A DNA stretch of 64,000 bases. Origin: DASVUC01 sp038237225 (GTDB lineage: Bacteria > Planctomycetota > Phycisphaerae > Tepidisphaerales > Tepidisphaeraceae). The stretch is from NCBI GenBank assembly GCA_038237225.1, contig JBBRYX010000003.1, positions 186,001 to 250,000 on the forward strand, in the 5' to 3' direction. The translations under genes and the position numbers were made by a program. Each line of letters starts with the position of its first letter. Within the stretch, counting starts at the first letter, position 1. Below, in pieces: positions 18,320 to 27,100 of this stretch. Under the pieces are notes generated by a model. That model did no database searches and had not been told where the DNA came from. It was given only the letters and a program-made list of their open reading frames with translations.

Positions 18320-18571
18320 ATGGGGAAACATGAGCGTACGCTGGAGGCGATCTTTGCGGACCCCGTAAGGGCAAACATCATGTGGAAGGATGTGGTCGGA
18401 ATGCTGCGACACCTGGGGGCGGAGATTAGCGAGGGGTCTGGGTCGCGGGTGCGGATTGTGCTGAGGGGGGTGCGGGCGGTGTTTCATCGGCCGCATCCAC
18501 GGAAGGAAACAGATAAGGGAGCGGTGAAGTCGATGCGACGGTTCTTGATCGAAGCAGGAGTGACGCGATGA
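18320..18571 (+). CDS. hicA: HicA family mRNA interferase toxin
   Basis: 83 residues with the HicA dsRNA-binding fold (KHERTLEAIFADPVRANIMWKDVVGML...FHRPHPRKETDKGAVKSMRRFLIEAGV). In classical HicA the catalytic His lies in a GSH motif; here that position reads GSR (EGSGSRVRIVL), as in the subfamily with FHRPHP, so catalysis may use another His. The ATG at 18320 gives the usual MGKHERTLEAIF start; 18302 is a weaker alternative. It overlaps hicB by ATGA (18568-18571). As in other HicAB loci, hicA comes first. Confidence 0.9.
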   Translation: MGKHERTLEAIFADPVRANIMWKDVVGMLRHLGAEISEGSGSRVRIVLRGVRAVFHRPHPRKETDKGAVKSMRRFLIEAGVTR

Positions 18572-18921
18572 TGAAGCACAAAAGGTACGTGGGAAAGGTG
18601 GAGTACGATGCCGAGGCGAAGAAGCTGCACGGGGAGGTTGTCGGGATGCGTGACGTGATCACTTTCGAGGCGTCGACGGTGGCGGGGATCGAGAAGGCGT
18701 TTCGGGAGTCGGTGGATGATTACCTGGAGTTCTGCAGGGCTCGTGGTGAGAAGCCGGAGAGGTCGTACTCGGGGCAGTTTGTGGTGCGGGTGGGGGGGGA
18801 GTTGCATCGGCAATTGAGTGAGCTTGCCGAGGGGAGCGAGAAGAGTCTGAACACGGTGGTGGTGGACGCGGTGCGCGAGAAGGTGGGTGAGGGAATGAAG
18901 CGAAGGAAGAAGAGTGCGTAA
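18568..18921 (+). CDS. hicB: HicB family antitoxin
   Basis: 117 residues: a partial RNase-H-like HicB domain (YVGKVEYDAEAKKLHGEVVGMRDVITFEA...FRESVDDYLEFC, residues 7-55) followed by a ribbon-helix-helix segment (GQFVVRVGGELHRQLSELAEGSEKSLNTVVVDAV, ~68-105) that would bind the operator. It neutralises HicA and probably autorepresses the operon. Translationally coupled to hicA. Confidence 0.92.
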   Translation: MMKHKRYVGKVEYDAEAKKLHGEVVGMRDVITFEASTVAGIEKAFRESVDDYLEFCRARGEKPERSYSGQFVVRVGGELHRQLSELAEGSEKSLNTVVVDAVREKVGEGMKRRKKSA

Positions 18922-19037
18922 GGAGATTTGTGCATCACATTTCGGAGGTCTTCAGGCTCCGGGGGACGAATGTGTTGCGAGTGCGTTTTTTCAAAAAGGC
19001 CTGGGCGAGACGACCATGCCACGCAGAAGGCTGGCGA

Positions 19038-20513
19038 TCAGCCGCGCTGCTGGCGGGCTTTTCGGCCGCGGCTGCCTTGGCGGGTGGAGCTGGTTTTGCT
19101 GCCGAAGGGACGGTGGGGACTGGGGGATTTGGAATGGGGTCTCGAGTGGGGTGTAGATGCTTGGGCGTTGTCGTGGCGCGCGGGCCGACCGTTGCGATGG
19201 AGGGGATGGGTGGCCTTGGGTGGCTGATGCTTCGCATGCCCGGAGCGCGGATGAGCGTTCGATTGCTCGTGATCGTTCGAACGGGGGTGCTGTCCCGAGC
19301 GGGGATGATGTTCGGTTGCGCGATCCGCGTCCCGGCGATGCTCGGCGGGTGCGATGTTCGATGCGGGATGATCCGCTTTTCTGACGGTGATCTTGCGCTT
19401 GAGCAGGCGTTCGATCGCGCGGAGGTTGCTCATTTCTTCGCGATCGACGAGGGAGATGGCGCAGCCCGCGGCACCGGCGCGGGCGGTTCGGCCGATACGG
19501 TGGATGTAGGTTTCCGGCTCGTGGGTGACATCGTAGTTGACGACGTGAGTAATGTTGTCGACGTCGATGCCGCGGGACGCGATGTCGGTGGCGACAAGGA
19601 TCGGGAGCTTGTTGTTGCGGAAATTGTTCAGGGCGCGCTCGCGGGCGTTCTGGGATTTGTTGCCGTGGATGGCTTCGGAGCGGATGCCGCGGGCGTGGAG
19701 ATTGCGGACGACGCGGTCGGCGCCGTGCTTGGTTTTGGTGAAGACGATGGCGCGTGTGATCGGAAGCGTCTTGTAGAGATGAGCGAGGAGGTCGGCTTTG
19801 CTGGCGCGATCGACGTGATAGACGGATTGGTCGATGTTGTCGGCGGTGCAGGTAACGGAAGCGACTTGAACGGTGGCGGGATTCTTGAGGAGAGACGTCG
19901 CAAGCTGGCGGATCTCGGGGGGCATGGTGGCGGAGAAGAGCAGGGTCTGGCGCTTCGCGGGGAGCTTGGCGACGATCTTGCGGATGTCATTGATGAAGCC
20001 CATATCCAGCATGCGGTCGGCCTCGTCGAGGACGAGGAACTGGATTTCGTGAAGGTCGAGGATTCTCTGGTTGATAAGGTCGAGGAACCGGCCCGGGGTG
20101 GCGATGAGGACATCGGTGCCGCGGCGGAGCGATTGAACCTGGTGATGCTGGGAGACGCCGCCGAAGATAATGGTGGTGCGGATGTGGAGATTTTTGCCGT
20201 AGGTCTTGAAGGCGTCGGCGATCTGGGTTGCGAGTTCGCGGGTCGGGCAGAGGATCAGGGCGCGGGGGTGGTGTTTTGTTGCGTGACCCACCCCTAAAGG
20301 GGTGGGCTTGGCCATCTCGGTGGAGAGGTGATGCAGGATAGGCAGCGCGAAGGCGGCGGTTTTACCGGTGCCGGTTTGAGCGGAGGCGAGGAGGTCGCGT
20401 CCAGCGAGAACGTGCGGGATGGATTGCGCCTGCACGGGGGTGGCGACGGTGTATTCCTCTGAAGCGATGGCGCGGAGGATGGATGGGGAGAGGGGTAGCG
20501 TGGAGAACTGCAT
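19038..20513 (-). CDS. DEAD-box ATP-dependent RNA helicase, RhlE type
   Basis: 491 residues. Motifs in order: Q motif TPVQAQSIP (25-33), I AQTGTGKT (45-52), Ia PTRELA (90-95), II DEAD (163-166), III SAT (194-196), V ATDIASRGID and VI HRIGRTARAG. The tail beyond ~residue 390 is a long His/Arg/Ser/Pro-rich low-complexity extension typical of RhlE/CsdA-like helicases, probably for RNA contact. Residues ~69-80 (KPTPLGVGHATK), between motifs I and Ia, are encoded by a palindromic repeat (20287-20306) and add a non-homologous loop. It remodels structured RNA, often for ribosome assembly or cold adaptation. It stands alone, convergent with hicAB. Confidence 0.93.
   Translation of the reverse strand: MQFSTLPLSPSILRAIASEEYTVATPVQAQSIPHVLAGRDLLASAQTGTGKTAAFALPILHHLSTEMAKPTPLGVGHATKHHPRALILCPTRELATQIADAFKTYGKNLHIRTTIIFGGVSQHHQVQSLRRGTDVLIATPGRFLDLINQRILDLHEIQFLVLDEADRMLDMGFINDIRKIVAKLPAKRQTLLFSATMPPEIRQLATSLLKNPATVQVASVTCTADNIDQSVYHVDRASKADLLAHLYKTLPITRAIVFTKTKHGADRVVRNLHARGIRSEAIHGNKSQNARERALNNFRNNKLPILVATDIASRGIDVDNITHVVNYDVTHEPETYIHRIGRTARAGAAGCAISLVDREEMSNLRAIERLLKRKITVRKADHPASNIAPAEHRRDADRATEHHPRSGQHPRSNDHEQSNAHPRSGHAKHQPPKATHPLHRNGRPARHDNAQASTPHSRPHSKSPSPHRPFGSKTSSTRQGSRGRKARQQRG
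20287..20306. repeat. CCCACCCC/GGGGTGGG palindrome inside the helicase gene
   Basis: 8-bp stem with TAAA loop, followed by GGCTTGGCC. In the other orientation the head GGCCAAGCCCA recurs at 22148-22173 and 58270-58292, each time opening a different hairpin. It is in frame in the helicase. Confidence 0.6.
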
Positions 20514-20824
20514 GGACGGTCCTTATGGAGCAAAGGCGCACCAGAAGGGCTACGGCGGAAGTGCCGAGACAGGCCAGTCGATGCGCTACAACTGGGCTTG
20601 GATATCGATCAGGAAGAAGCCGTACGGGCGTGATTCGTGAAGGATCAAGGCGGGCAGTTGTGAATGAGTACTATAACGGTACGGCTGAAAATGTCTACAA
20701 GGTCGAAAATAGAGAGATTTCAAGCGCAAGGATTATGTTGCGTGTGCCATGACGAGGGAATTACACTGGCAGGAGAGTCGAAAGCGAGAATTTGTGGTGC
20801 AGGCTGGTTAAATCGAGTGAGCAA
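20514..20824. promoter_or_regulatory. Divergent 311-base region between the helicase and the PIN module
   Basis: No gene is seen. On the minus strand a possible sigma-70 promoter for the helicase is TTGTAG (20695-20700) with TATAGT (20670-20675), spacer 19, leaving a leader of about 150 nt; long leaders are common for such helicases. The right half is noticeably AT-richer than the flanks. Confidence 0.3.
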
Positions 20825-21064
20825 ATGATTGATGTGAAAGAAGCCGTGAAGAAGGCGGCGGAATATCTGGCAGAGATGTTTCCCAACTATAGCCACGAGT
20901 TGCGGCTGGAGGAGGTCATCAAGGAGCCGACGGGTTGGGCTGTGACGATGAGCCTTCCGCGCCCGGGCTTGCCGATCTTCGCTGGACAACGGGATTACAA
21001 GCGTGTGGTCATGGGTTCTGAGGGCGGCTTTGAGAGAATGGAAATTCGCTCCCTGGCATCATGA
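20825..21064 (+). CDS. Small protein of unknown function, partner of a PIN-domain protein
   Basis: 79 residues starting MIDVKEAVKKAAEYLAEMFP. Predicted layout is an N-terminal helix, then beta strands (ELRLEEVIKEPTGWAVTMSL...KRVVMGSEGGFERMEIRSL). It is not a ribbon-helix-helix, AbrB, MazE or Phd protein. The stop overlaps the next start by ATGA (21061-21064), so the two are translationally coupled. Its base composition is lower in GC than the neighbours. By position it would be the antitoxin or a substrate/regulatory partner of the PIN protein; the function is unknown. Confidence 0.75.
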   Translation: MIDVKEAVKKAAEYLAEMFPNYSHELRLEEVIKEPTGWAVTMSLPRPGLPIFAGQRDYKRVVMGSEGGFERMEIRSLAS

Positions 21065-21552
21065 TCGATCAGCTGATCATCAAGCACCGCAATACCGGCA
21101 TTGTAGTTGACGCGAATCTGCTGGTGCTTCATGTGGTGGGCCGTGCGGGGCGTGACCTGATCACGCGGTGTAAGCGTACCGAAGTTTTCACACCAGAAGA
21201 TTTTGACCTTTTGCAACTTGTGCTGAAGGAATTCCGGTCAATTATCACAACACCGCATATCTTGACGGAAGTAAGCAATTTAACGGAGAGCATAAAAGGA
21301 GATTTGAGGCGGACCTTGCTGGACACTTTTGTTCTGGAGTTGAACACGTTTCATGAACAGTTCAGGGCGGCGGAGGTGTTGACGGGACATCCGGGGTTCC
21401 GACTGCTTGGATTAAGCGACACCGGAATCGCAGATCTGGCGCAGCGAAGTCATTTGGTCATTACCGTTGACTTTCTGCTTTATGCGCATTTGGTTGAACG
21501 GGAATTCGATGTGATCAATTTTAATCACCTGAGAACCTTCTTCAACGGATAG
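21061..21552 (+). CDS. PIN-domain ribonuclease-like protein
   Basis: 163 residues. The PIN acidic tetrad is visible: D17 (IVVDANLL), E70 (PHILTEVSNL), D120/D125 (GLSDTGIADLA) and D137 (VITVDFLLY), consistent with a Mg-dependent RNase fold. It is somewhat longer than VapC toxins (~130) because of a helical stretch at residues 75-105. It is coupled to the small gene upstream. GC content is visibly low (for example 21241-21300). Its last 11 bases overlap the convergent DUF2752 gene. VapC-like toxin activity is possible but not shown, as no VapB-type partner is present. Confidence 0.8.
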   Translation: MIDQLIIKHRNTGIVVDANLLVLHVVGRAGRDLITRCKRTEVFTPEDFDLLQLVLKEFRSIITTPHILTEVSNLTESIKGDLRRTLLDTFVLELNTFHEQFRAAEVLTGHPGFRLLGLSDTGIADLAQRSHLVITVDFLLYAHLVEREFDVINFNHLRTFFNG

Positions 21553-22405
21553 AAAAGCGCCAGCCGTCGATGTGGCTAAGTTGGATGAATATCTTCCAGC
21601 CCCAGGCGGCGATGGCGAAGAAAAGGAAGGAAAAGAGGAGCTTCTGGGTGGGGAGTCTTCGCAACATGCGGTGGGAGGGGCGGCCTGTGAGGGCCATGTA
21701 AAGTGCGGACCAGAAGGTGGTGGCGGCGATGAGAGCGATCAGGAAGCCGGCCGGCTGGGTGTAGAGCGAGGCAAGGAAGTGGCCGCGGACGAAGTGGGCG
21801 GTGGCGGTGGTCATGCCGCAGGTCGGGCAGGGGAGGTGGGTGGTGGCGAGGAACGCGCACGGTTGGAAACCGAGCGCGATATGGGTGGCGGTGCCGTCGG
21901 GCGAGGGAGTCAGATACGCGCCGACCGACAGCATCGTGAGGCAGGCGACGGAGATTCCGAGCGCGAGAAGGCGCGCGGGAAGCGAGACGATCGGGGAGAC
22001 CACCTGTGGGGAATAGATGATGGGGACTGGGGTTATGGTGATGGGGGGAGTGTATTGGGGGGAAAAGGCAAGAGGCAAGAGGCAAGAGGCAAGAGGCAAG
22101 AGGCAAGAGGCAAGAGGCAAGGGGCAAGAGACAGGAGGTAAGGCAAGGCCAAGCCCACGGCTTGAACCGTGGGTCTTTGAATAAGGTGAGGCAAAAAAGG
22201 AGTACGAGCAGGAGTTGCGCGTCGGCTTAGGATTGCGTGGTGAGGAAAGAACATCACGTTTGAAATTGAGCGTTGGGGCGGTATACATTGCACTTTCATT
22301 AAGCATTAAAGCGGCGAGTTTGTTCAATGCTCGCTGTGACGGCGCGCGGACGGGTTTGCGCCGTTCTTGAATTCCTGATTGATGGAAGAGAATTGCATTC
22401 AACAA
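21542..22405 (-). CDS. DUF2752 membrane protein with repeat-derived N-terminus
   Basis: The C-terminal ~150 residues are a DUF2752 protein: a first helix (LLALGISVACLTMLSVGAYL), the signature CPTCGMTTATAHFVRG, and two more helices. The family is small, membrane-bound and uncharacterised, with the CxxC-G-T motif its hallmark. The real start is uncertain. A GTG at 22003 gives the compact family length; an ATG at 22288 or 22405 adds a stretch that includes LPLASCLLPLASCLL, encoded by the nine-copy AGGCAAG array. The extra part is very likely not ancestral protein. Convergent with the PIN gene. Confidence 0.7.
   Translation of the reverse strand: MLNAILFHQSGIQERRKPVRAPSQRALNKLAALMLNESAMYTAPTLNFKRDVLSSPRNPKPTRNSCSYSFFASPYSKTHGSSRGLGLALPPVSCPLPLASCLLPLASCLLPLAFSPQYTPPITITPVPIIYSPQVVSPIVSLPARLLALGISVACLTMLSVGAYLTPSPDGTATHIALGFQPCAFLATTHLPCPTCGMTTATAHFVRGHFLASLYTQPAGFLIALIAATTFWSALYMALTGRPSHRMLRRLPTQKLLFSFLFFAIAAWGWKIFIQLSHIDGWRFSIR
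22066..22128. repeat. Nine-copy AGGCAAG heptamer array
   Basis: Eight perfect tandem AGGCAAG units (22066-22121) plus one GGGCAAG. Heptamers change frame with every copy gained or lost. The same unit is found in the sigma-factor linker (13002-13035). Confidence 0.9.
22148..22173. repeat. GGCCAAGCCCA-headed hairpin
   Basis: GGCCAAG followed by the hairpin CCCACGG/CCGTGGG (22154-22173). Same head as at 20287-20310 (reverse strand) and 58270-58292. Confidence 0.5.
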
Positions 22406-22603
22406 TCCGCGCCGCTTACGTTAGTAACTATTGAGTCACGCAAGATTTGCGGGATGCGTTGACAAAGCCGTCCGGTGAACTATATCGGGGACTTCGATTG
22501 GTCGGTGCGGGATTTGCCTGCACGGTTTTGTTGCATCTCGGCCCTCTCGTGCAGAATGCTCGGGTTTTTGGCGGTTGGTTCATCCGCACGAATGGTTTGT
22601 CTT

Positions 22604-24013
22604 ATGCGCGTTTTCATGCTCGGCTGGGAGTTTCCCCCCTTCATCAGCGGCGGTCTGGGCACAGCGTGCTACGGACTGACCAAAGCGATGAGCGCGATCG
22701 GTACGGATATTCTGTTCGTTCTTCCGCGACCGGTGTCAACGCCGTTCTCGACCCATTTGCGGCTGGTGAGTCCGCGGGCGGGAAGTCCGCTGGAGATGCC
22801 GAGCACGGAGTTTCGGCTGGATGAGTTTGAGCACGTGACGTTTCGCACGGTGGATTCGGATCTGGCAAACTCGTATCAGACGGCGGCGGATTTTGAGGCG
22901 CCGGTGCGGGCTGCTCCGATCGAGGCGCAGACGATTGAAGAGAAGCAGAAGGGGTTCACGGCGCCTGTGGTGGATCCCACCCCTGAAGGGGCGGGCCTAG
23001 TCCCCGTCGGGGAGAAAGCGAAGCAGACGGAGGGGTTTGTGGGTGGAGGCTCTCCCGGGTCCCACTATGCGGGGGATATGTTCACCGAGATTCAGCGCTA
23101 CGCGGCGCTGGCGGCGGAGATTGCGCGGAACGAAACATTTGAAGTCGTGCACGCGCACGACTGGATGACATTTCCGGCCGGGCTCGCGGTGGCGGCGCTC
23201 AAGGGTGTGCCGCTGGTGGTGCATGTGCACTCGACGGAGTTCGACCGTTCCGGCACGCACATCGATCAGCGCATCTACGACATCGAGCGGCGGGGGATGC
23301 ATGGGGCAATCAAGGTGATCGCGGTGAGCCATCTGACCAAGGATGTGATCACGCATCACTATGGAGTGGATCCGTCGAAAATCGAGGTCGTTTACAACGC
23401 GATCGAAAGGACCAACGGCAACGGCAACTTCGACGAAGAGCAGTACAAGATCCACCAGGATGAGAAGATCGTGCTGTTCCTCGGTCGCATCACCATGCAG
23501 AAGGGGCCGGAGTATTTCCTTGCCGCGGCGAAGAAGGTCCTCGAGGTGATGGAGAACGTGAAGTTCGTCATGGCCGGAAGCGGCGACATGATCCGCCGCG
23601 TGATCGAAATGGCGGCGGCGATGGGGATCGGGCACAAAGTCCTGTTCACAGGATTTCTCCGCGGGGCGGATGTGGAGAAGGTTTTCCGCATGGCCGACTT
23701 GTACGTGATGCCCTCGGTGAGCGAGCCGTTCGGGATCGCGCCGCTGGAAGCGATGAGCCACGATGTCCCGGTAATTATTTCGAAACAGTCAGGCGTCTCG
23801 GAAGTTCTCAGCAACGCGCTGAAGGTGGATTTCTGGGATGTCAATGAGATGGCCAACAAGATTATCGCGGTGCTCAGACATCCCCCGCTCGCAAGCACGC
23901 TGAGGCAGCATGGCTCGTTCGAAGTGAAGCGAATGAGTTGGGTGGATGCGGCACGGAGCTGCGTGGGAGTCTATGAGCAGGCGGTGGGGGCGATGAACGG
24001 GCGGGGGCATTAG
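22604..24013 (+). CDS. Glycosyltransferase family 4, glycogen-synthase-like
   Basis: 469 residues. The start MRVFMLGWEFPPFISGGLGTACYGL has the GT5/GT4 glycogen-synthase N-terminal signature (K/R-V-x-M...PP...GGLG). The C-terminal half is GT-B: KIVLFLGRITMQKGPEYFL, VMAGSGDM, and the EX7E-type SVSEPFGIAPLEAMSHDVPVI. Such enzymes move sugar from a nucleotide donor, to glycogen or another alpha-glucan or surface glycan; the acceptor is unknown. The ATG at 22604 is chosen over 22475, since the upstream codons do not look like protein. Residues ~125-137 (PTPEGAGLVPVGE) are encoded by a palindromic repeat in the variable N-domain loop. Confidence 0.88.
   Translation: MRVFMLGWEFPPFISGGLGTACYGLTKAMSAIGTDILFVLPRPVSTPFSTHLRLVSPRAGSPLEMPSTEFRLDEFEHVTFRTVDSDLANSYQTAADFEAPVRAAPIEAQTIEEKQKGFTAPVVDPTPEGAGLVPVGEKAKQTEGFVGGGSPGSHYAGDMFTEIQRYAALAAEIARNETFEVVHAHDWMTFPAGLAVAALKGVPLVVHVHSTEFDRSGTHIDQRIYDIERRGMHGAIKVIAVSHLTKDVITHHYGVDPSKIEVVYNAIERTNGNGNFDEEQYKIHQDEKIVLFLGRITMQKGPEYFLAAAKKVLEVMENVKFVMAGSGDMIRRVIEMAAAMGIGHKVLFTGFLRGADVEKVFRMADLYVMPSVSEPFGIAPLEAMSHDVPVIISKQSGVSEVLSNALKVDFWDVNEMANKIIAVLRHPPLASTLRQHGSFEVKRMSWVDAARSCVGVYEQAVGAMNGRGH
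22977..23013. repeat. Two adjacent palindromes inside the GT4 gene
   Basis: CCCACCCCTGAAGGGGCGGG (22977-22996), close to the palindrome at 20287-20306, followed by TCCCCGTCGGGGA. Read in frame as PTPEGAGLVPVGE. Confidence 0.6.
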
Positions 24014-24145
24014 GAGTTCAGGCGGATTTTGGGTGGACGAGGGGGCGGGGGCTGGGGAGAATGTTGCTCATCTAATCGGGGACCGGGAAGCCCCTGTCAC
24101 TTTGCAGCGGGGCATGTTGGTTCGAGTGGTCTGGAGGGAGAAGAG

Positions 24146-27100
24146 ATGCGCGAAAACCGTCGACGTTATGACGTTTGTAAGAGGGCTGTAGTGGAAGTGC
24201 TGGAGGGGCGTCGGATGCTTTCGGGCGGGGCTATCGGCTTACTGCAGGATTCGGCGATGTATGCGGTGAGCGGTTTTGTGTTTAACGATGCGAACAAGAA
24301 TGGCGTGTTTGATCTGACTGCGGAAGAAACGAAGCTGGGGAATCGGACGGTGTGGGCGGATCTGAATACGGATGGGGTGATGGATGCGGATGAGCCGAGC
24401 GCTTCGACGGGGGCAACTGGGTCGGCGTATACGTTGAACTTGCCGGCGGGGGATTGGTTGATTCGGCAACTGGTGCCGACCGGCTGGCAGCAGACCGGTC
24501 GCGATGCCAGCAACAATGCGGGGAGCTTCGAGGCATCAGGGGTGCTGTCGGTGCCGGCAGACCTGGCGAGTCCCGGGCCCGCGCCCACGTTTTCCTTCGG
24601 CTCCTACCCGGTGCCGAGCATCGCGGGAATCGTTTACAACGACAAGAACTTCAATGGGGTGAAGGAGGCGGGGGAGCCGGAAAGTTTTGGGCAGCAGATC
24701 TACATTGATTCCAATGGAAACGGATTGCACGATACGACCGAGTCGATCAGTTACAGCCTGGGGTCGAGCGGCTATTCGTTCTATGGGCTCGCGGCAGGAA
24801 CTTACACGCTGCGGCTGCTGCCGACCAGCGGCTACGCGCAGACGGATCCCGCGAGCAACGGCGCGCGGACGGTGACGTTGTCGGCGGGCGGATCGCTCAC
24901 CGTGAATTTCGGCGCTACGAATTTTGGCGCGGTGACGGGAACATTGTTCAATGACCTGAACGGAAACAACGCCCAGGATGTGGGTGATGTGGGGCTCGCG
25001 GGAAGAAAGGTCTTTCTCGATGTGGATGGGGACCTGGTTTGGGATGCAGCGGAACCCTTTGGGCTGACGAACGCCAATGGGTCTTATCGTGTCGATGGGG
25101 TGTCCGCGGGAACGCCGAATAACGTGGCGATCGAGGTGTTGAACGGGTGGAAAAACGTCGCGCCCCTTGCGCCATTCGTGACGGTGCAGGCCGGGAAGGT
25201 GACGACGGGCGCGAATCTGTTCACAACGCAGCTTGTGCCGAGTGATTCGGTGGATCCATCGTATGGCACCGGCGGTTTTTTCCGGTCTAAGACCGTTGCG
25301 GGGAATGAAGCGGTAGCGCTGCCGAATGGGCAGATGCTGCTGGCGGGGTATAGCGCGGCCGACTTTCGCGGCGTGCTGCATCGGCTGAATGGGAATGGGA
25401 CGCAGGATATGAATTTTGGAACGGGCGGGAAGCTGCTCTTGCCGGTGCAGCCGGGAGAGACGTTCTCGTTCGGCCCACAGCATGTGGCAGTGGCGCCGGA
25501 TGGGAAGATCGTGCTGGCGGAGGGATATCCCAATGGTCGGCGCGTGCTTCGACTGAATGCGGATTTTTCGCCGGATGAGACATTTGGATCGCATGGGTAT
25601 GTGACTGTGGGCTTCGACGGCACCGAGGCCTATGGATTCTGGATGGAAGGCATCGCGTTCGGGACCGACAGCAGCGTGATCATCGGAGCGACGGCGTTCT
25701 CGAATGCGTTCACGCAGGGCCGGATGGCGATCATCAAGCTGACGGATACGGGCGCGTATGACAACACGTTCACTGGCGACGGACGTGCGATCTATACCCT
25801 CGGCCAAAGCTCCAAGAGCGAACTGTCGGAAGTGGCGGTGCAGGCCGATGGGAAGCTTCTGCTTGCCGGGATGCGGCAGGAAGGAATCAACCAACTGCTG
25901 AATTCCTATGCGACGCTGGCGCGCGTGAGGCTGGATGGAACCCTCGATCCAACCTACGCGGGTGGGACCGGTTATGCGACCTATTCGTTCCCCGGTGCTT
26001 CCCCGCGGCGGTGGGAGGATGTGCTGATTGATTCCAGCGGGCGTGCGGTGGTATCAGGATGGAACGGGAGCGGGGCGATGTTGGTGGGGCGGTTCACGAC
26101 GAGCGGATCCCCGGATGGAAGTTTTGATGGCGACGGAATCGCGCTGGTTCCTTTCGTTCGGCCGGCGGGCAATGGCGCGACGACGGCGAACGGAAGGTTC
26201 TTGATGCTGGGCCCGGGAGGCGACCTGGTGGTGGTGGGGAATGTGGATACCACCGTGAACTCGATCACCGATATCGCAGCCGCGCGTCTGCATGCGGATG
26301 GGTCGCTGGATACGACGTTCGGCAAGGGCGGGCGAGCAACGACCACGCTGGGATATCGGAACGATGAGGCGCTGGGGGCGATGGTGAACGTGGATGGGTC
26401 GGTGGTGGTCGCGGGGTATGCGCATGGGCCGGACGAGATGGTGATGGTGAAGTTCAAACCGCCGTTGGCACAGCAGGCGTTTCATGGCTCGCCGTATTCG
26501 GTGGCGGCTGGATTTGCGGTGACGATTCAGGCGGAGGATTTTGATTTGGGTGGGGAGGGAATTGCTTATCACGATCTTGAGTCTGCGAATCTTGGAGGGA
26601 AGTATCGCACGAATGAAGGTGTTGATCTGGAGAATGCGAGCGGGGTCGGGAGCGGGGCAAATGTTGGATTCGCCAGGGCTGGGGAGTGGCTGGAGTATTC
26701 GATTGACGTGAAGGATTCGGGGAGCTACGGATTTGCATTCAATGTTTCTTCGACATCGGAAGGGGGCGGATTTCATGCGGAGTTGGATGGAGTGGATGTG
26801 ACGGGGCCGGTGGGAATGCCGAACAGTGGAGGGTGGCAGACGTGGAAGACAGTGACGAAAAGTGGCGTGAGCTTGAGCGTGGGATTGCATGTGTTGCGGC
26901 TGGTGATGGATGCGAATGGAGCGAGTGGGTATGTCGGGAACTTTGATGCGATCGCGATTGCAGCGGGTGCGGCGCCGCCGCCGGTGTCGCAGAAGCCGTA
27001 CTTGGGCGTTCCGTTCGCGATCAACAAGAACGGCGGCACGATGATCGAAGCGGAGAATTTCGATCAGGGCGGAGAAGGCGTTGCGTATCACGATGTGGAG

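Noticed and set aside
18930..20297. A 455-residue plus-strand frame opposite the DEAD-box helicase
   Set aside because: Gly/Val/Asp-rich shadow; the minus strand has all helicase motifs.
22066..22128. CRISPR array
   Set aside because: The unit is seven bases without spacers; it is a simple tandem repeat.
24029..24145. Upstream start of the LEPR-XLL protein
   Set aside because: The Gly/Ser/Cys-rich 39 residues do not resemble an export signal; GGAGGGAG precedes the ATG at 24146.
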